Origin: Ruminococcus sp. UBA3665 | GTDB taxonomy: Bacteria > Bacillota > Clostridia > Oscillospirales > Ruminococcaceae | Assembly (NCBI GenBank): GCA_002373165.1 | Contig: DFJS01000004.1 | Coordinates: forward strand, 18,315-82,314 | Length of the DNA: 64,000 nt | Direction of reading: 5' to 3' | Shown here: positions 23,667 to 31,821 of the stretch, one piece after another | How positions within the stretch are numbered: position 1 is the stretch's first letter | How the letters are laid out: each line of letters begins with the position of its first letter | The notes under the pieces: generated by a model | Told to the model about the DNA's origin: nothing | The model's input: the letters and a program-made list of their open reading frames with translations, nothing else | Databases searched by the model: none | Position numbers and translations under genes: made by a program

Positions 23667-25115
23667 TTATTTCTCCATAATATCATCTGTTGTCAGAATC
23701 ACGCGGATTGCCCACACGGGCACACGGTAATTATTATACTCGTCATCCAGAAAAACAAATGCCGTCTGATAATCCGGCTGATGTTCCGGGAATGTTCCGT
23801 AGCCGTCAGTAAAATAAATCAGGCCTTTCAGATTTGTAAATTCTTTTTCTTTGATTAATTTTTCCACATGCTCGAACACCGGACGGAAATCCGTACCGCC
23901 GAAGCCTTTCAGCTTCATATGTTTCAGATATTCGTCAAACTCTTCCTGAGTTGTAATTTTATAATCTTCCTGAATAATAGTATCGCACTGAATAATATGA
24001 ATATTGACTTTAGAGAAAAAGCTTTCCTGCGATTTGAGAATATTATAAGTTTTCTGAATAAATTTCTGAACTGTCTGTCCGGCAACAGAACCGGAAGTAT
24101 CAATCGCAATGACAAATTCCCTGATCCGGTTGACATCTTTATATTCCAGCGGTTCAATCAGGGCAGCTTCTTCATAGATTGTCCGGCCGTAGCAGTAAAA
24201 ATTATAATCAAACGAATCCATATCGATTTTCATTACTTCGCCCCGGACGGCAAATTTTTTCAGGAACTGGGTATAATTGCAGCGTTCTCTGTTGACAGCC
24301 CGAAGGTTCTGCATGAGATTTCCGGCCTGATTGCCCTGCTGTGCCGAGAACGTTTCCAGATCGGTCTGCATCTGCTGGGCGAGTTTCTGCCACATTTTTC
24401 TCTGTGCTTCGCGGTCGGCAAAATTTCCTGACTCTGCCCCTTCCTGAAGATCCCTGTCCATTTTCTGCGCCGCAACATAAGAGCGGCCGGTCTGGAGTCC
24501 CTGAAGAATCTCCGCGCCCTCGTACCATACATCATGATTATCATCTTCAAACAGCTGCTGCAATTGCTGGCACTGCTGATCGGAAAGCTTAAGATTTGAA
24601 AGATATTCATAAATCTTTTCCGCAGTCATATATTTAACATTTTTTTCCAGATCCTGAAATACAGAAGACTGTGCATTTTCCGGTGTTTTATCCAGGCTGT
24701 CGAAATGCAGTTCCTGAATCATTTTTTCCACGGCGATATCACATGACAGATTCCACAGCGGCCGGTTGATATAGGGACTGACAAACTGGTGCTGAAAAAT
24801 ACAGTGCAGAATCATATGCAGATACGTTCTGGTAATTTTATTCTGATTTTCCTGGAACTGTTTCAGAATATACGGCGGATAGTAATAAAAGCAGTTGCTG
24901 CTTGCAGAAACTGTCCCCATATACGGCACAAGTTCACATCTGCCCAGAGCAGTTTTCATAAACCGCAGGTTCATAAACAGTGTATTCCGGGCATATTCCA
25001 GAATCTGCCGTGCCAGCTGGTCGGCTTTTTCCAGCTTTTCCGTCTGTTCCGGAGTTAAAGCAGGCTGTTTGTCTGCCGCTTCCGGGAATAATTCTGATAA
25101 ATTCTGTTCTTCCAT
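23667..25115 (-). CDS. VWA-like metal-binding protein with DUF2201-type N-terminus
   Basis: A 482-residue protein. The N-terminal half resembles the putative metallopeptidase domain found with VWA-like proteins (YLHMILHCIFQHQF), but the HExxH glutamate is replaced (HMILH), so peptidase activity is doubtful. The C-terminal half is a VWA-like domain with the MIDAS motif DTSGSVAG near residue 338, then GGTDFRPVFEH and IYFTDGYG. It is the first gene of the operon with MoxR and two LRR proteins and is the likely partner of the ATPase. No signal peptide or membrane segment is seen, so it should act in the cytosol. Confidence 0.9.
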   Translation of the reverse strand: MEEQNLSELFPEAADKQPALTPEQTEKLEKADQLARQILEYARNTLFMNLRFMKTALGRCELVPYMGTVSASSNCFYYYPPYILKQFQENQNKITRTYLHMILHCIFQHQFVSPYINRPLWNLSCDIAVEKMIQELHFDSLDKTPENAQSSVFQDLEKNVKYMTAEKIYEYLSNLKLSDQQCQQLQQLFEDDNHDVWYEGAEILQGLQTGRSYVAAQKMDRDLQEGAESGNFADREAQRKMWQKLAQQMQTDLETFSAQQGNQAGNLMQNLRAVNRERCNYTQFLKKFAVRGEVMKIDMDSFDYNFYCYGRTIYEEAALIEPLEYKDVNRIREFVIAIDTSGSVAGQTVQKFIQKTYNILKSQESFFSKVNIHIIQCDTIIQEDYKITTQEEFDEYLKHMKLKGFGGTDFRPVFEHVEKLIKEKEFTNLKGLIYFTDGYGTFPEHQPDYQTAFVFLDDEYNNYRVPVWAIRVILTTDDIMEK

Positions 25116-25168
25116 TTTCTTCCCTGCCTTTCTGAATCATAGCTGTTAAAAAAACAAGTCGTGATTCT

Positions 25169-25197
25169 ATTATAGCACAATTCTTGGAAGCCGTCAA
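25169..25197 (-). promoter_or_regulatory. sigmaA-type promoter of the VWA/LRR/MoxR/LRR operon
   Basis: TTGACG (25192-25197), a 17-base spacer and perfect TATAAT (25169-25174) with extended TGC on the minus strand. Divergent from the MacB-type promoter about 60 bases away. Confidence 0.8.
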
Positions 25198-25251
25198 TAT
25201 CCAGCAGAAAATTTTCTTTTTTTTAATCATGATTTTCCGGAAATCCATCCC

Positions 25252-25280
25252 TTGACAATGCCCTGAAAATGTGCTATGAT
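25252..25280 (+). promoter_or_regulatory. sigmaA-type promoter of the MacB-type ABC exporter
   Basis: Perfect TTGACA (25252-25257), a 17-base spacer and TATGAT (25275-25280) with extended TGC, 46 bases before the ATG. Confidence 0.8.
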
Positions 25281-25326
25281 ATAGTAGAATTCAAAGTAAG
25301 CATCTGCTAACAGAAAGGAGTTTTTC

Positions 25327-26028
25327 ATGTTTCTTGAAGTCAACAATATCAAAAAAAGCTACGGCAGCGATGCCAGCTATATTCAGGTTCTGAAAGGCGT
25401 AACAACCAGCGTCCGGCAAGGCCAGATGTGTGTTATTCAGGGTACCAGCGGTTCAGGCAAATCGACTTTGCTCAACTGCATCGGCGGACTGGATACTATG
25501 GATTCCGGTTCGGTAAAAATCGACGGAAAGGAAATTTTCGGCCTGAGTCCGGCGGCATTATCAGATTATCGCCGGGATTATCTGGGGTTTATCTTTCAGT
25601 TTTATAATCTTGTGCCGAATCTGACAGTACGGGAAAACATTCAGGTATGCCAGTATCTGACAGGCAATCCGCTGGATTTGGAAGATCTGCTGGAAACGCT
25701 GGGTCTGACCGAACATCAGAATAAATTTCCGGCACAGCTTTCCGGCGGACAGCAGCAGCGATGCGCCATTGCCAGAGCTTTAATCAAGAATCCGCGGCTT
25801 TTGCTGTGTGACGAGCCAACCGGCGCACTGGATTCCAAAACTTCGCGGGATATCCTGATTTTATTAGAAAAAGTCAATCAGACCTACGGCACTACTATGC
25901 TGATTGTCACACATAACAATTCTATCAAAAACATGGTTCATAAAGTCATCATCATCAAAGACGGCCTGATCAAACAGGATTATGAAAACTCTGCGCTGAT
26001 TCCTGCCGCCGAACTGGAGGATTTGTAA
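25327..26028 (+). CDS. MacB/LolD-type ABC transporter ATP-binding protein
   Basis: A 233-residue ATPase of the MacB/LolD/FtsE family. Walker A is GTSGSGKST, the Q loop [12 protein letters not shown], the signature [15 protein letters not shown] and Walker [14 protein letters not shown]. These ATPases drive mechanotransmission-type exporters rather than classic channels. A strong AAAGGAG ribosome site precedes the ATG. The permease gene begins two bases after its stop, so the pair forms one transporter. Confidence 0.95.
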   Translation: MFLEVNNIKKSYGSDASYIQVLKGVTTSVRQGQMCVIQGTSGSGKSTLLNCIGGLDTMDSGSVKIDGKEIFGLSPAALSDYRRDYLGFIFQFYNLVPNLTVRENIQVCQYLTGNPLDLEDLLETLGLTEHQNKFPAQLSGGQQQRCAIARALIKNPRLLLCDEPTGALDSKTSRDILILLEKVNQTYGTTMLIVTHNNSIKNMVHKVIIIKDGLIKQDYENSALIPAAELEDL

Positions 26029-26030
26029 TC

Positions 26031-28745
26031 ATGAATCAGGTACTGAGAAAACGTCTTGCCCGTGACCTGAAAAGCAATTTCGGGCGTTATCTGGCTTTGA
26101 CTATGCTGATTGCCCTGGGAATTTATATGATTGTCGGCATTGTCGGCATGTCAGAAGTCGTGCTTCAGGGGACAGAAAATCAGAAATCCGTTACATTTGT
26201 CGAAGACGGACAGTTTTCTGTATTTCTTCCGCTTTCAGAAAAAGAAATTGCAGAACTCTCTGAAAACAATACAGTAATAGAATCTATGTTCTATACCGAT
26301 TTGCAGGCCGCTGACGGCTCCAAACTGCGCATGATGAAAAACAGAAAGCAAATTGATCTGATTCAGCTGGATGAAGGCCGTCTTGCCGAAACTAACGGCG
26401 AATGCGTTCTTGAAAAACGCTATGCCGCGGTTCATGCTCTGCACTGCGGCGATACCGTCACCGCCGCCGGAACAGAATTCACTATTACCGGAATCGGCTC
26501 AACACCGGATTACGATCAGCCGATTGCAGCCTTTTCCGATGTTGCTGTCGAAAGCTCCCATTTCGGCCTGATTTTCGTCACAGAAAGTCAGTATCAGCAA
26601 ATCCGGGATACTACTTCCCAGAAAGCCGAGGAATATGTGTATGCCTATCGTCTGGGCGACGGCATGACAAGCGATAAATTAAAACAAAAAATAAAAGATT
26701 TCGATTTTGATTATACAAAAGTCAATGATAAATATTTCCGTCAGACTATCGACGAAATCTTAGACAAGAAAAAAGAAATGCAGGACGGCATCCGGGATTT
26801 ATATTCCGGTTCGCAGGAACTTTCTGACGGCCTCGCCGAACTGGAAAATTACGGAACTGATCTGAAAGATGCCGCCGATCAGCTGTTTGATGCTTATCTG
26901 AAACAGGCTGAATCCACACTTGCCGCGCTGGGAAAAGATATCACTCTGACAAAAGAAAATTATGCCCAAGAACTGGATAAAGCTGTCGAAGAACTGGATT
27001 ACCGTTCACTGCGCGAACTCAAAGAAGCTCTTGACGGCGTAAAAGCATTCGCGGACGGCATCGGCGAATATAAAGACGGCGTGGGAGAAGCCTATTCCGG
27101 TTCGCAGGAACTCTCCGACGGCGTGGGCGAACTCAAAAAAGAAACTAATAAATTATTGGATGAAATTTTTGAAATTGATATTGACAATCTGATTTCTTTC
27201 ATCACGGCAGAGGATAATATCCGCATTGCGGCCGCGGCCGGCGATGTCATCATGAACAAGAACGTCGGCCTGATTGCCGGACTTGTGGTTCTGGTTCTGT
27301 TTACGTATGTCATTTCAGTATTTGTAATTCATCAGATTGAGAAAGAAGCTCCTGTCATCGGAGCATTGTATTCGCTGGGAGTGAAGAAAAAAGACCTGCT
27401 TCTGCATTATATCACGCTTCCTGTGGTGATTGCCTTTGCCGGAGGTCTGATTGGCATGATCATCGGATTCAGCCCTGCCGGAATTGATACACTGGCATCC
27501 AGCACTTATGATTATTATTCCGTACCGCATTTTGCTATGGTCTATCCGGCATATCTGTTTATTTACAGTCTAATTCTGCCGCCTGTGATTTCGGGCATTG
27601 TCAACACAATCGTGATTAATAAAAAACTCTCGCAGACAGCTTTGTCCCTGATTAAGAACGAACAGAAAGCTTCCAGCTACAGACAAGTCAATTTAAAATC
27701 CAAAAACTTCATCCGGGTATTTCAGATCCGGCAGATGCTTCGGGAATACCGTTCTGCCGCGGCAGTCATCGCCGGAATGATGGTCTGCATGTTATTATCC
27801 GACATCAGCCTTGACTGCGCTGTGATGTGTCAGGCCGTCAAAACAGACAATCTTGCCGATACGCATTATGAATACATGTATCTTTATAAATATCCGGAAG
27901 ATACTGCTCCCCGGAACGCCGAAACGGCTTATCTCGAAACACTCAGCATTCCCTGCTTTGACTATACGCTGGATGTTTCTGTCATGGGACTGAATCCGAA
28001 CAGCCGATATTTTGAAGCCCGTCCTGCCAAAAGCAAAAACAAAGTCGTAATTAATAATTCCCTGCATGAAAGATTCAAATTAAATCCCGGCGATACGTTC
28101 ACGCTGAACGATGCCACAGGCGATATGAATTATACTTTCACAGTCGATGCCATTGCACAGTATTCCGTCGGCTTTGCGGTCTTCATGGATATTGACAGTA
28201 TGCGCGAACTGTTCGGCCAGGAAGAGGATTATTTCAACGCTGCCTACTCTGATACGGCACTGGATATCGATGAGGGCAGACTCTATGCTGTCACCACCAA
28301 GGCCGATATCGAAAAAAGTGCAGGTGTCTTCGTCGATATGATGCTGCCGATGGTTATCACGCTTCTCAGCATTTCCCTGCTGATTTTCTGTGTTGTCATG
28401 TATCTGATGATGGGTGTCATGATTGACCGTTCGGCTTCGGGAATTTCTCTGATGAAGATTTTCGGTTACCGGCCGAACGAAATCCGGAAATTATATCTCA
28501 ACGGCAATACGCTGATTATTGCGCTGGGTGCGCTGATCTGCATTCCGGTCAGCAAAATGATTATGGATGCTCTTTATCCTTCGTTCATTGCCAATGTTGC
28601 GTGCGGCATGAATATCCGTTTTCCATGGTACCTGTATCTTGGCATTTACGGGGTTGTCATGATTGGTTATTTTGTAATCAACTTTCTGCTGATTGGCAAA
28701 ATCAACAAAATTACCCCGGCAGAAGTACTCAAGAATCGTGAATAA
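26031..28745 (+). CDS. FtsX-like ABC permease with a large extracytoplasmic insert
   Basis: A 904-residue membrane protein. One N-terminal helix (~20-42) is followed by a large external region (~43-400), then a first FtsX core of three helices (~412-525), a second external domain (~590-770) and a final three-helix core (~780-890). The first insert contains coiled-coil-like helices and two copies of YSGSQELSDG about 100 residues apart, a motif style also seen in YhgE/Pip proteins. It ends ITPAEVLKNRE, as in many FtsX permeases. It works with the ATPase just upstream. Export of a peptide, lipid or antibiotic is possible; no regulator is linked. Confidence 0.92.
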   Translation: MNQVLRKRLARDLKSNFGRYLALTMLIALGIYMIVGIVGMSEVVLQGTENQKSVTFVEDGQFSVFLPLSEKEIAELSENNTVIESMFYTDLQAADGSKLRMMKNRKQIDLIQLDEGRLAETNGECVLEKRYAAVHALHCGDTVTAAGTEFTITGIGSTPDYDQPIAAFSDVAVESSHFGLIFVTESQYQQIRDTTSQKAEEYVYAYRLGDGMTSDKLKQKIKDFDFDYTKVNDKYFRQTIDEILDKKKEMQDGIRDLYSGSQELSDGLAELENYGTDLKDAADQLFDAYLKQAESTLAALGKDITLTKENYAQELDKAVEELDYRSLRELKEALDGVKAFADGIGEYKDGVGEAYSGSQELSDGVGELKKETNKLLDEIFEIDIDNLISFITAEDNIRIAAAAGDVIMNKNVGLIAGLVVLVLFTYVISVFVIHQIEKEAPVIGALYSLGVKKKDLLLHYITLPVVIAFAGGLIGMIIGFSPAGIDTLASSTYDYYSVPHFAMVYPAYLFIYSLILPPVISGIVNTIVINKKLSQTALSLIKNEQKASSYRQVNLKSKNFIRVFQIRQMLREYRSAAAVIAGMMVCMLLSDISLDCAVMCQAVKTDNLADTHYEYMYLYKYPEDTAPRNAETAYLETLSIPCFDYTLDVSVMGLNPNSRYFEARPAKSKNKVVINNSLHERFKLNPGDTFTLNDATGDMNYTFTVDAIAQYSVGFAVFMDIDSMRELFGQEEDYFNAAYSDTALDIDEGRLYAVTTKADIEKSAGVFVDMMLPMVITLLSISLLIFCVVMYLMMGVMIDRSASGISLMKIFGYRPNEIRKLYLNGNTLIIALGALICIPVSKMIMDALYPSFIANVACGMNIRFPWYLYLGIYGVVMIGYFVINFLLIGKINKITPAEVLKNRE

Positions 28746-28815
28746 TTTCATGAATTGTGAAAAAATACGGCGAATTATGAAATCCGTGTGAAAAATTATG
28801 AAAAACAGATGAAAA

Positions 28816-28842
28816 TTAGCACTCTCCTATTGACAGTGCTAA
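28816..28842. promoter_or_regulatory. CIRCE element (HrcA operator) of hsp20
   Basis: TTAGCACTC-N9-cAGTGCTAA matches the CIRCE consensus (9-bp arms, 9-base spacer) with one mismatch. HrcA represses chaperone genes through this site. Here the -35 box lies in the CIRCE spacer and right arm. Confidence 0.93.
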
Positions 28843-28858
28843 TTTTTTGTTGTATAAT
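28830..28858 (+). promoter_or_regulatory. sigmaA-type promoter of hsp20
   Basis: Perfect TTGACA (28830-28835), a 17-base spacer and perfect TATAAT (28853-28858). The -35 box overlaps CIRCE, so HrcA binding would block polymerase. The leader before the ATG is about 135 bases and purine-rich. Confidence 0.88.
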
Positions 28859-29000
28859 ATAATCAGAACAAGGGAAGAGTACCAGAGAGGGAAGCCCAAA
28901 AGAGAAAGAGTTGCAGAAATTAATTCCATCCCCCTCAGAGATACAAAATCCCGGCGTTCAAAAAAAAATATTTTTTATTAACTGGAAGGAGTTTTGACTT

Positions 29001-29441
29001 ATGTTGTTCCCTGAAGTATTTGGCAGAAATAATTTTGATTCGTTTGATGATTTCTTCAACGACCCGTTCGACAGACCGCACAGAATGCCCCCTCATCCGC
29101 CTGTTCAGGTCATGAAGACGGATGTCAAGGAAACGGATACCGGCTATGAACTGGCTGTTGACCTTCCCGGCGTTAAGAAGGAAAATGTCAAGGCCGAACT
29201 CAATGACGGTTATCTGACAATCCGCGCCTCTACAGAAGAAACTAACGATCAGCAGGACGAAAACGGCAAATATATCCGCCGCGAACGCTATTCCGGCAGC
29301 TACAGCAGAAGCTTCTATGTCGGCAAGGAAATCACAGAAGAAGATATCAAGGCAAAATTCGCCGACGGTGTTCTGAAACTGGATATCCCGAAGAAAGAAC
29401 CTTCTGTGCCGGAAAAGAAATATATCAGCATTGACGACTAA
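29001..29441 (+). CDS. Hsp20/alpha-crystallin family small heat shock protein
   Basis: A 146-residue ATP-independent holdase chaperone that binds unfolding proteins. The N-terminal arm is Phe/Asp-rich (FGRNNFDSFDDFFNDPF). The alpha-crystallin domain spans ~35-135, with the hallmark DLPGVKKENVKAEL and the A-x-x-x-n-GvL segment FADGVLKLDIPK. The C-terminal tail lacks a clear I-x-I motif apart from KYISIDD. GGAAGGAG lies upstream of the ATG. Controlled by CIRCE; a strong terminator follows, so it is monocistronic. Confidence 0.95.
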   Translation: MLFPEVFGRNNFDSFDDFFNDPFDRPHRMPPHPPVQVMKTDVKETDTGYELAVDLPGVKKENVKAELNDGYLTIRASTEETNDQQDENGKYIRRERYSGSYSRSFYVGKEITEEDIKAKFADGVLKLDIPKKEPSVPEKKYISIDD

Positions 29442-29467
29442 TCCACCACTCTCTCAATAAAACAATA

Positions 29468-29510
29468 AAGTGCCGCCGCTCGGTTTCTGCCGGGCGGCGG
29501 TGCTTGTTAT
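29468..29510 (+). terminator. terminator of hsp20
   Basis: A very stable 16-bp GC-rich stem (29468-29483 with 29490-29505, three G-T pairs) has a 6-base loop, followed by a modest T-rich stretch. It lies 26 bases past the hsp20 stop. Confidence 0.8.
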
Positions 29511-29555
29511 CTCATTTGTAATACTAATTTATCACAGTGATCATCTGATGCATGT

Positions 29556-31334
29556 TTAGTCTTCTTTCGGCTTGACCATAATGCCGAGTACATCAAGATT
29601 TTCTTTCTCGATCGGAGACGGGCACTGACTCATGAGTTCAGATGCATCTTTCACCTTCGGGAAGGCGACAACATCGCGCAGACTTTCGGCCTTGCATAAC
29701 AGCATCGAGAGTCTGTCAAGACCGATTCCCAGGCCGCCGTGCGGCGGTGCGCCGTAATGATAAGCCTCTACCAAGAATCCGAATTTTGCTTCGATTTCCT
29801 CATCAGTCAGCCCCAGTGCACGGAACATTTTCTCCTGAAGTTCATAATCTGTAATTCTCATCGAACCGGAACTTAATTCAATTCCGTTCAGAACCAGATC
29901 ATATGCCTTTGCTGTGACTTTTCCGGGGTCAGATTCCAGATACTGCATACAGGATTCTTCCGGCATCGTAAACGGATGATGCATAGCAAGCCATGTCTGG
30001 GAATCCTCATCCCACTCGAAGAACGGGAATTCTGTAATCCACAGGAAATTCAGCTGATCTTCCGGGATGATATCCAGTTTTTTAGCGACTTCCAGACGGA
30101 GTGCGCCCAGAGTCGGCAGGACGATTCTGTTCTTATCCGCAACAAACAGAGCCACGTCCCCCTGTTCACAGCCGATTGTATTCAGGATATTCTGCATTTG
30201 CTCTTCTGTAAAGAATTTTGCGAAGGCACAGGTCGGCTTTTCGTCAGCCCAGCGGATGAAGGCAAGCCCTTTTGCGCCGATGCCGCGGACGAATTCTGTC
30301 AATTTATCAATTTCTTTTCTGGAGAGGATTTTTGCGGCGTTCTTGGCTACGATACAGCGAACGCTTCCGCCATTCTGAACCGCTCCGGAAAATACGCCGA
30401 AATCAGAATCTTTTACTAATTCCGAAACATCCTGCAATTCCATGCCGAAACGTGTATCCGGCTTATCAGAGCCATAGCGATTCATGGCATCCGCATAAGA
30501 AAGCCGCGGCAGAGGCAGAGACACTTCCCGGCCGAGCACATCTTTGATTAATTTTTCCACAAAGCCTTCTGTGAGTTTCAGAATATCTTCCACATCCATG
30601 AAGGACATTTCCAGATCGATTTGCGTGAATTCCGGCTGGCGGTCAGCTCTCAGATCTTCATCGCGGAAACATCTTGCAATCTGGATATAGCGTTCCATAC
30701 CTGCGACCATCAGCAGCTGTTTATAAATCTGCGGCGACTGCGGCAGAGCATAGAATTCGCCGGGGTGAACTCTGGAAGGAATCAGATAATCTCTCGCGCC
30801 TTCGGGAGTCGATTTCATCATCATAGGAGTTTCAATCTCGATAAAATCATTGGCATAGAAATATTCCCGTGCGCATTTTGCGATTTTATGGCGCATGATG
30901 AGATTTTTCTGGAGAGAGGGTCTTCTCAGGTCTAAATAGCGATATTTCAGCCGCTGTTCCTCACTGGCGTTGGTATCATCCTTGATGACGAACGGCACGG
31001 GCTCTGCTTTGGCAAGAATTCTGATTTCTTCGGCAATGATTTCGATATTGCCGGTTTTCATTTCCGGATTGATATCCTGCCGGGTAACAGAAACGCCCTT
31101 GACAAGCAGAACATATTCATTTTTGCAGGATGCGGCTTTTTCAAAAATAGCTCTGTCCGTCTCGTCATTGAAGACAAGCTGGACTTCGCCGCTTCTGTCT
31201 CTTAATACAATAAAGATAACTTTATTTTTATTTCTGATATACTGCACAAAACCGCCGACAACGACATGCATACCGGGTTCTGTGACATCTCCGCAGCCGT
31301 GCGTGCGGCGCAGAGTTCCCATAGATTCAGCCAT
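29556..31334 (-). CDS. aspS: aspartyl-tRNA synthetase
   Basis: Charges tRNA-Asp; class II synthetase of the bacterial type. It has 592 residues from the chosen start. An N-terminal OB anticodon-binding domain (~1-110) precedes the class II core (motif 2 FRDEDLRADRQPEFTQID, motif 3 GLGIGLDRLSMLL), with the bacterial GAD insertion (~290-420) between. The ATG at 31334 has GGAG 11 bases upstream; an earlier ATG overlaps that ribosome site and is rejected. It follows hisS and a small unknown gene in the same direction, an arrangement common in Firmicutes for hisS-aspS. Confidence 0.96.
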   Translation of the reverse strand: MAESMGTLRRTHGCGDVTEPGMHVVVGGFVQYIRNKNKVIFIVLRDRSGEVQLVFNDETDRAIFEKAASCKNEYVLLVKGVSVTRQDINPEMKTGNIEIIAEEIRILAKAEPVPFVIKDDTNASEEQRLKYRYLDLRRPSLQKNLIMRHKIAKCAREYFYANDFIEIETPMMMKSTPEGARDYLIPSRVHPGEFYALPQSPQIYKQLLMVAGMERYIQIARCFRDEDLRADRQPEFTQIDLEMSFMDVEDILKLTEGFVEKLIKDVLGREVSLPLPRLSYADAMNRYGSDKPDTRFGMELQDVSELVKDSDFGVFSGAVQNGGSVRCIVAKNAAKILSRKEIDKLTEFVRGIGAKGLAFIRWADEKPTCAFAKFFTEEQMQNILNTIGCEQGDVALFVADKNRIVLPTLGALRLEVAKKLDIIPEDQLNFLWITEFPFFEWDEDSQTWLAMHHPFTMPEESCMQYLESDPGKVTAKAYDLVLNGIELSSGSMRITDYELQEKMFRALGLTDEEIEAKFGFLVEAYHYGAPPHGGLGIGLDRLSMLLCKAESLRDVVAFPKVKDASELMSQCPSPIEKENLDVLGIMVKPKED

Positions 31335-31341
31335 AGTAAAA

Positions 31342-31821
31342 CTACTCCTCATTATTTATTTTTTTAATTTCCGGTTTATCGCAGGAAATCACATCAATGA
31401 TATGATTCTGACAGTAAATGCCGTAATGTTTCCAGTTTCCGGGATAAGGCGTACCGTCTGACAGAATCTGACAGTCTGTCAGGACGGGCAGAGCATCCAG
31501 AAGCCGGGATTTTTCAAATATGATGAAATAAGTACCCTTCCGGATTTCGTAATCATCCCATGAAGTATAGGATTCATTTCTTGTCTGATACAAAATATAC
31601 TGCTGGAATAAAATTTCATAAGTCTGATTTTCATCCGGACAGATGGGCCGGCTTTTCCGGAGGATTTCTCCGAGTGCCGGAATTCCCATATCATCGGCAT
31701 TTTCGCCCTGTTCGCCGGGATAAGACAGCGAAACGACAAGTTTCAAGTCATTGTCATATTCTTCAGACAGAGAAATCAGAAACGGGCCGTGTCCGGCATC
31801 TTCCTGACCGAATGAAATCAT
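31342..31821 (-). CDS. hypothetical protein between hisS and aspS
   Basis: Unrecognised 159-residue soluble, acidic protein. It starts MISFGQEDAGHGPFLISL, contains GYPG-like and aromatic-rich stretches (YILYQTRNESYTSWDDYEIR), and ends KPEIKKINNEE. There is no signal peptide or membrane helix. It overlaps the hisS stop by four bases (ATGA) and ends seven bases before aspS, so it is translated as part of the synthetase operon. Two cysteines near the C-terminus (DCQILSDG, YCQNHII) are not in a known motif. Confidence 0.75.
   Translation of the reverse strand: MISFGQEDAGHGPFLISLSEEYDNDLKLVVSLSYPGEQGENADDMGIPALGEILRKSRPICPDENQTYEILFQQYILYQTRNESYTSWDDYEIRKGTYFIIFEKSRLLDALPVLTDCQILSDGTPYPGNWKHYGIYCQNHIIDVISCDKPEIKKINNEE

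Noticed and set aside
28746..28815. Short A-rich repeats (TGTGAAAAA, ATTATGAAA) before hsp20
   Set aside because: Low-complexity sequence with no regular unit; not enough to call a repeat element.
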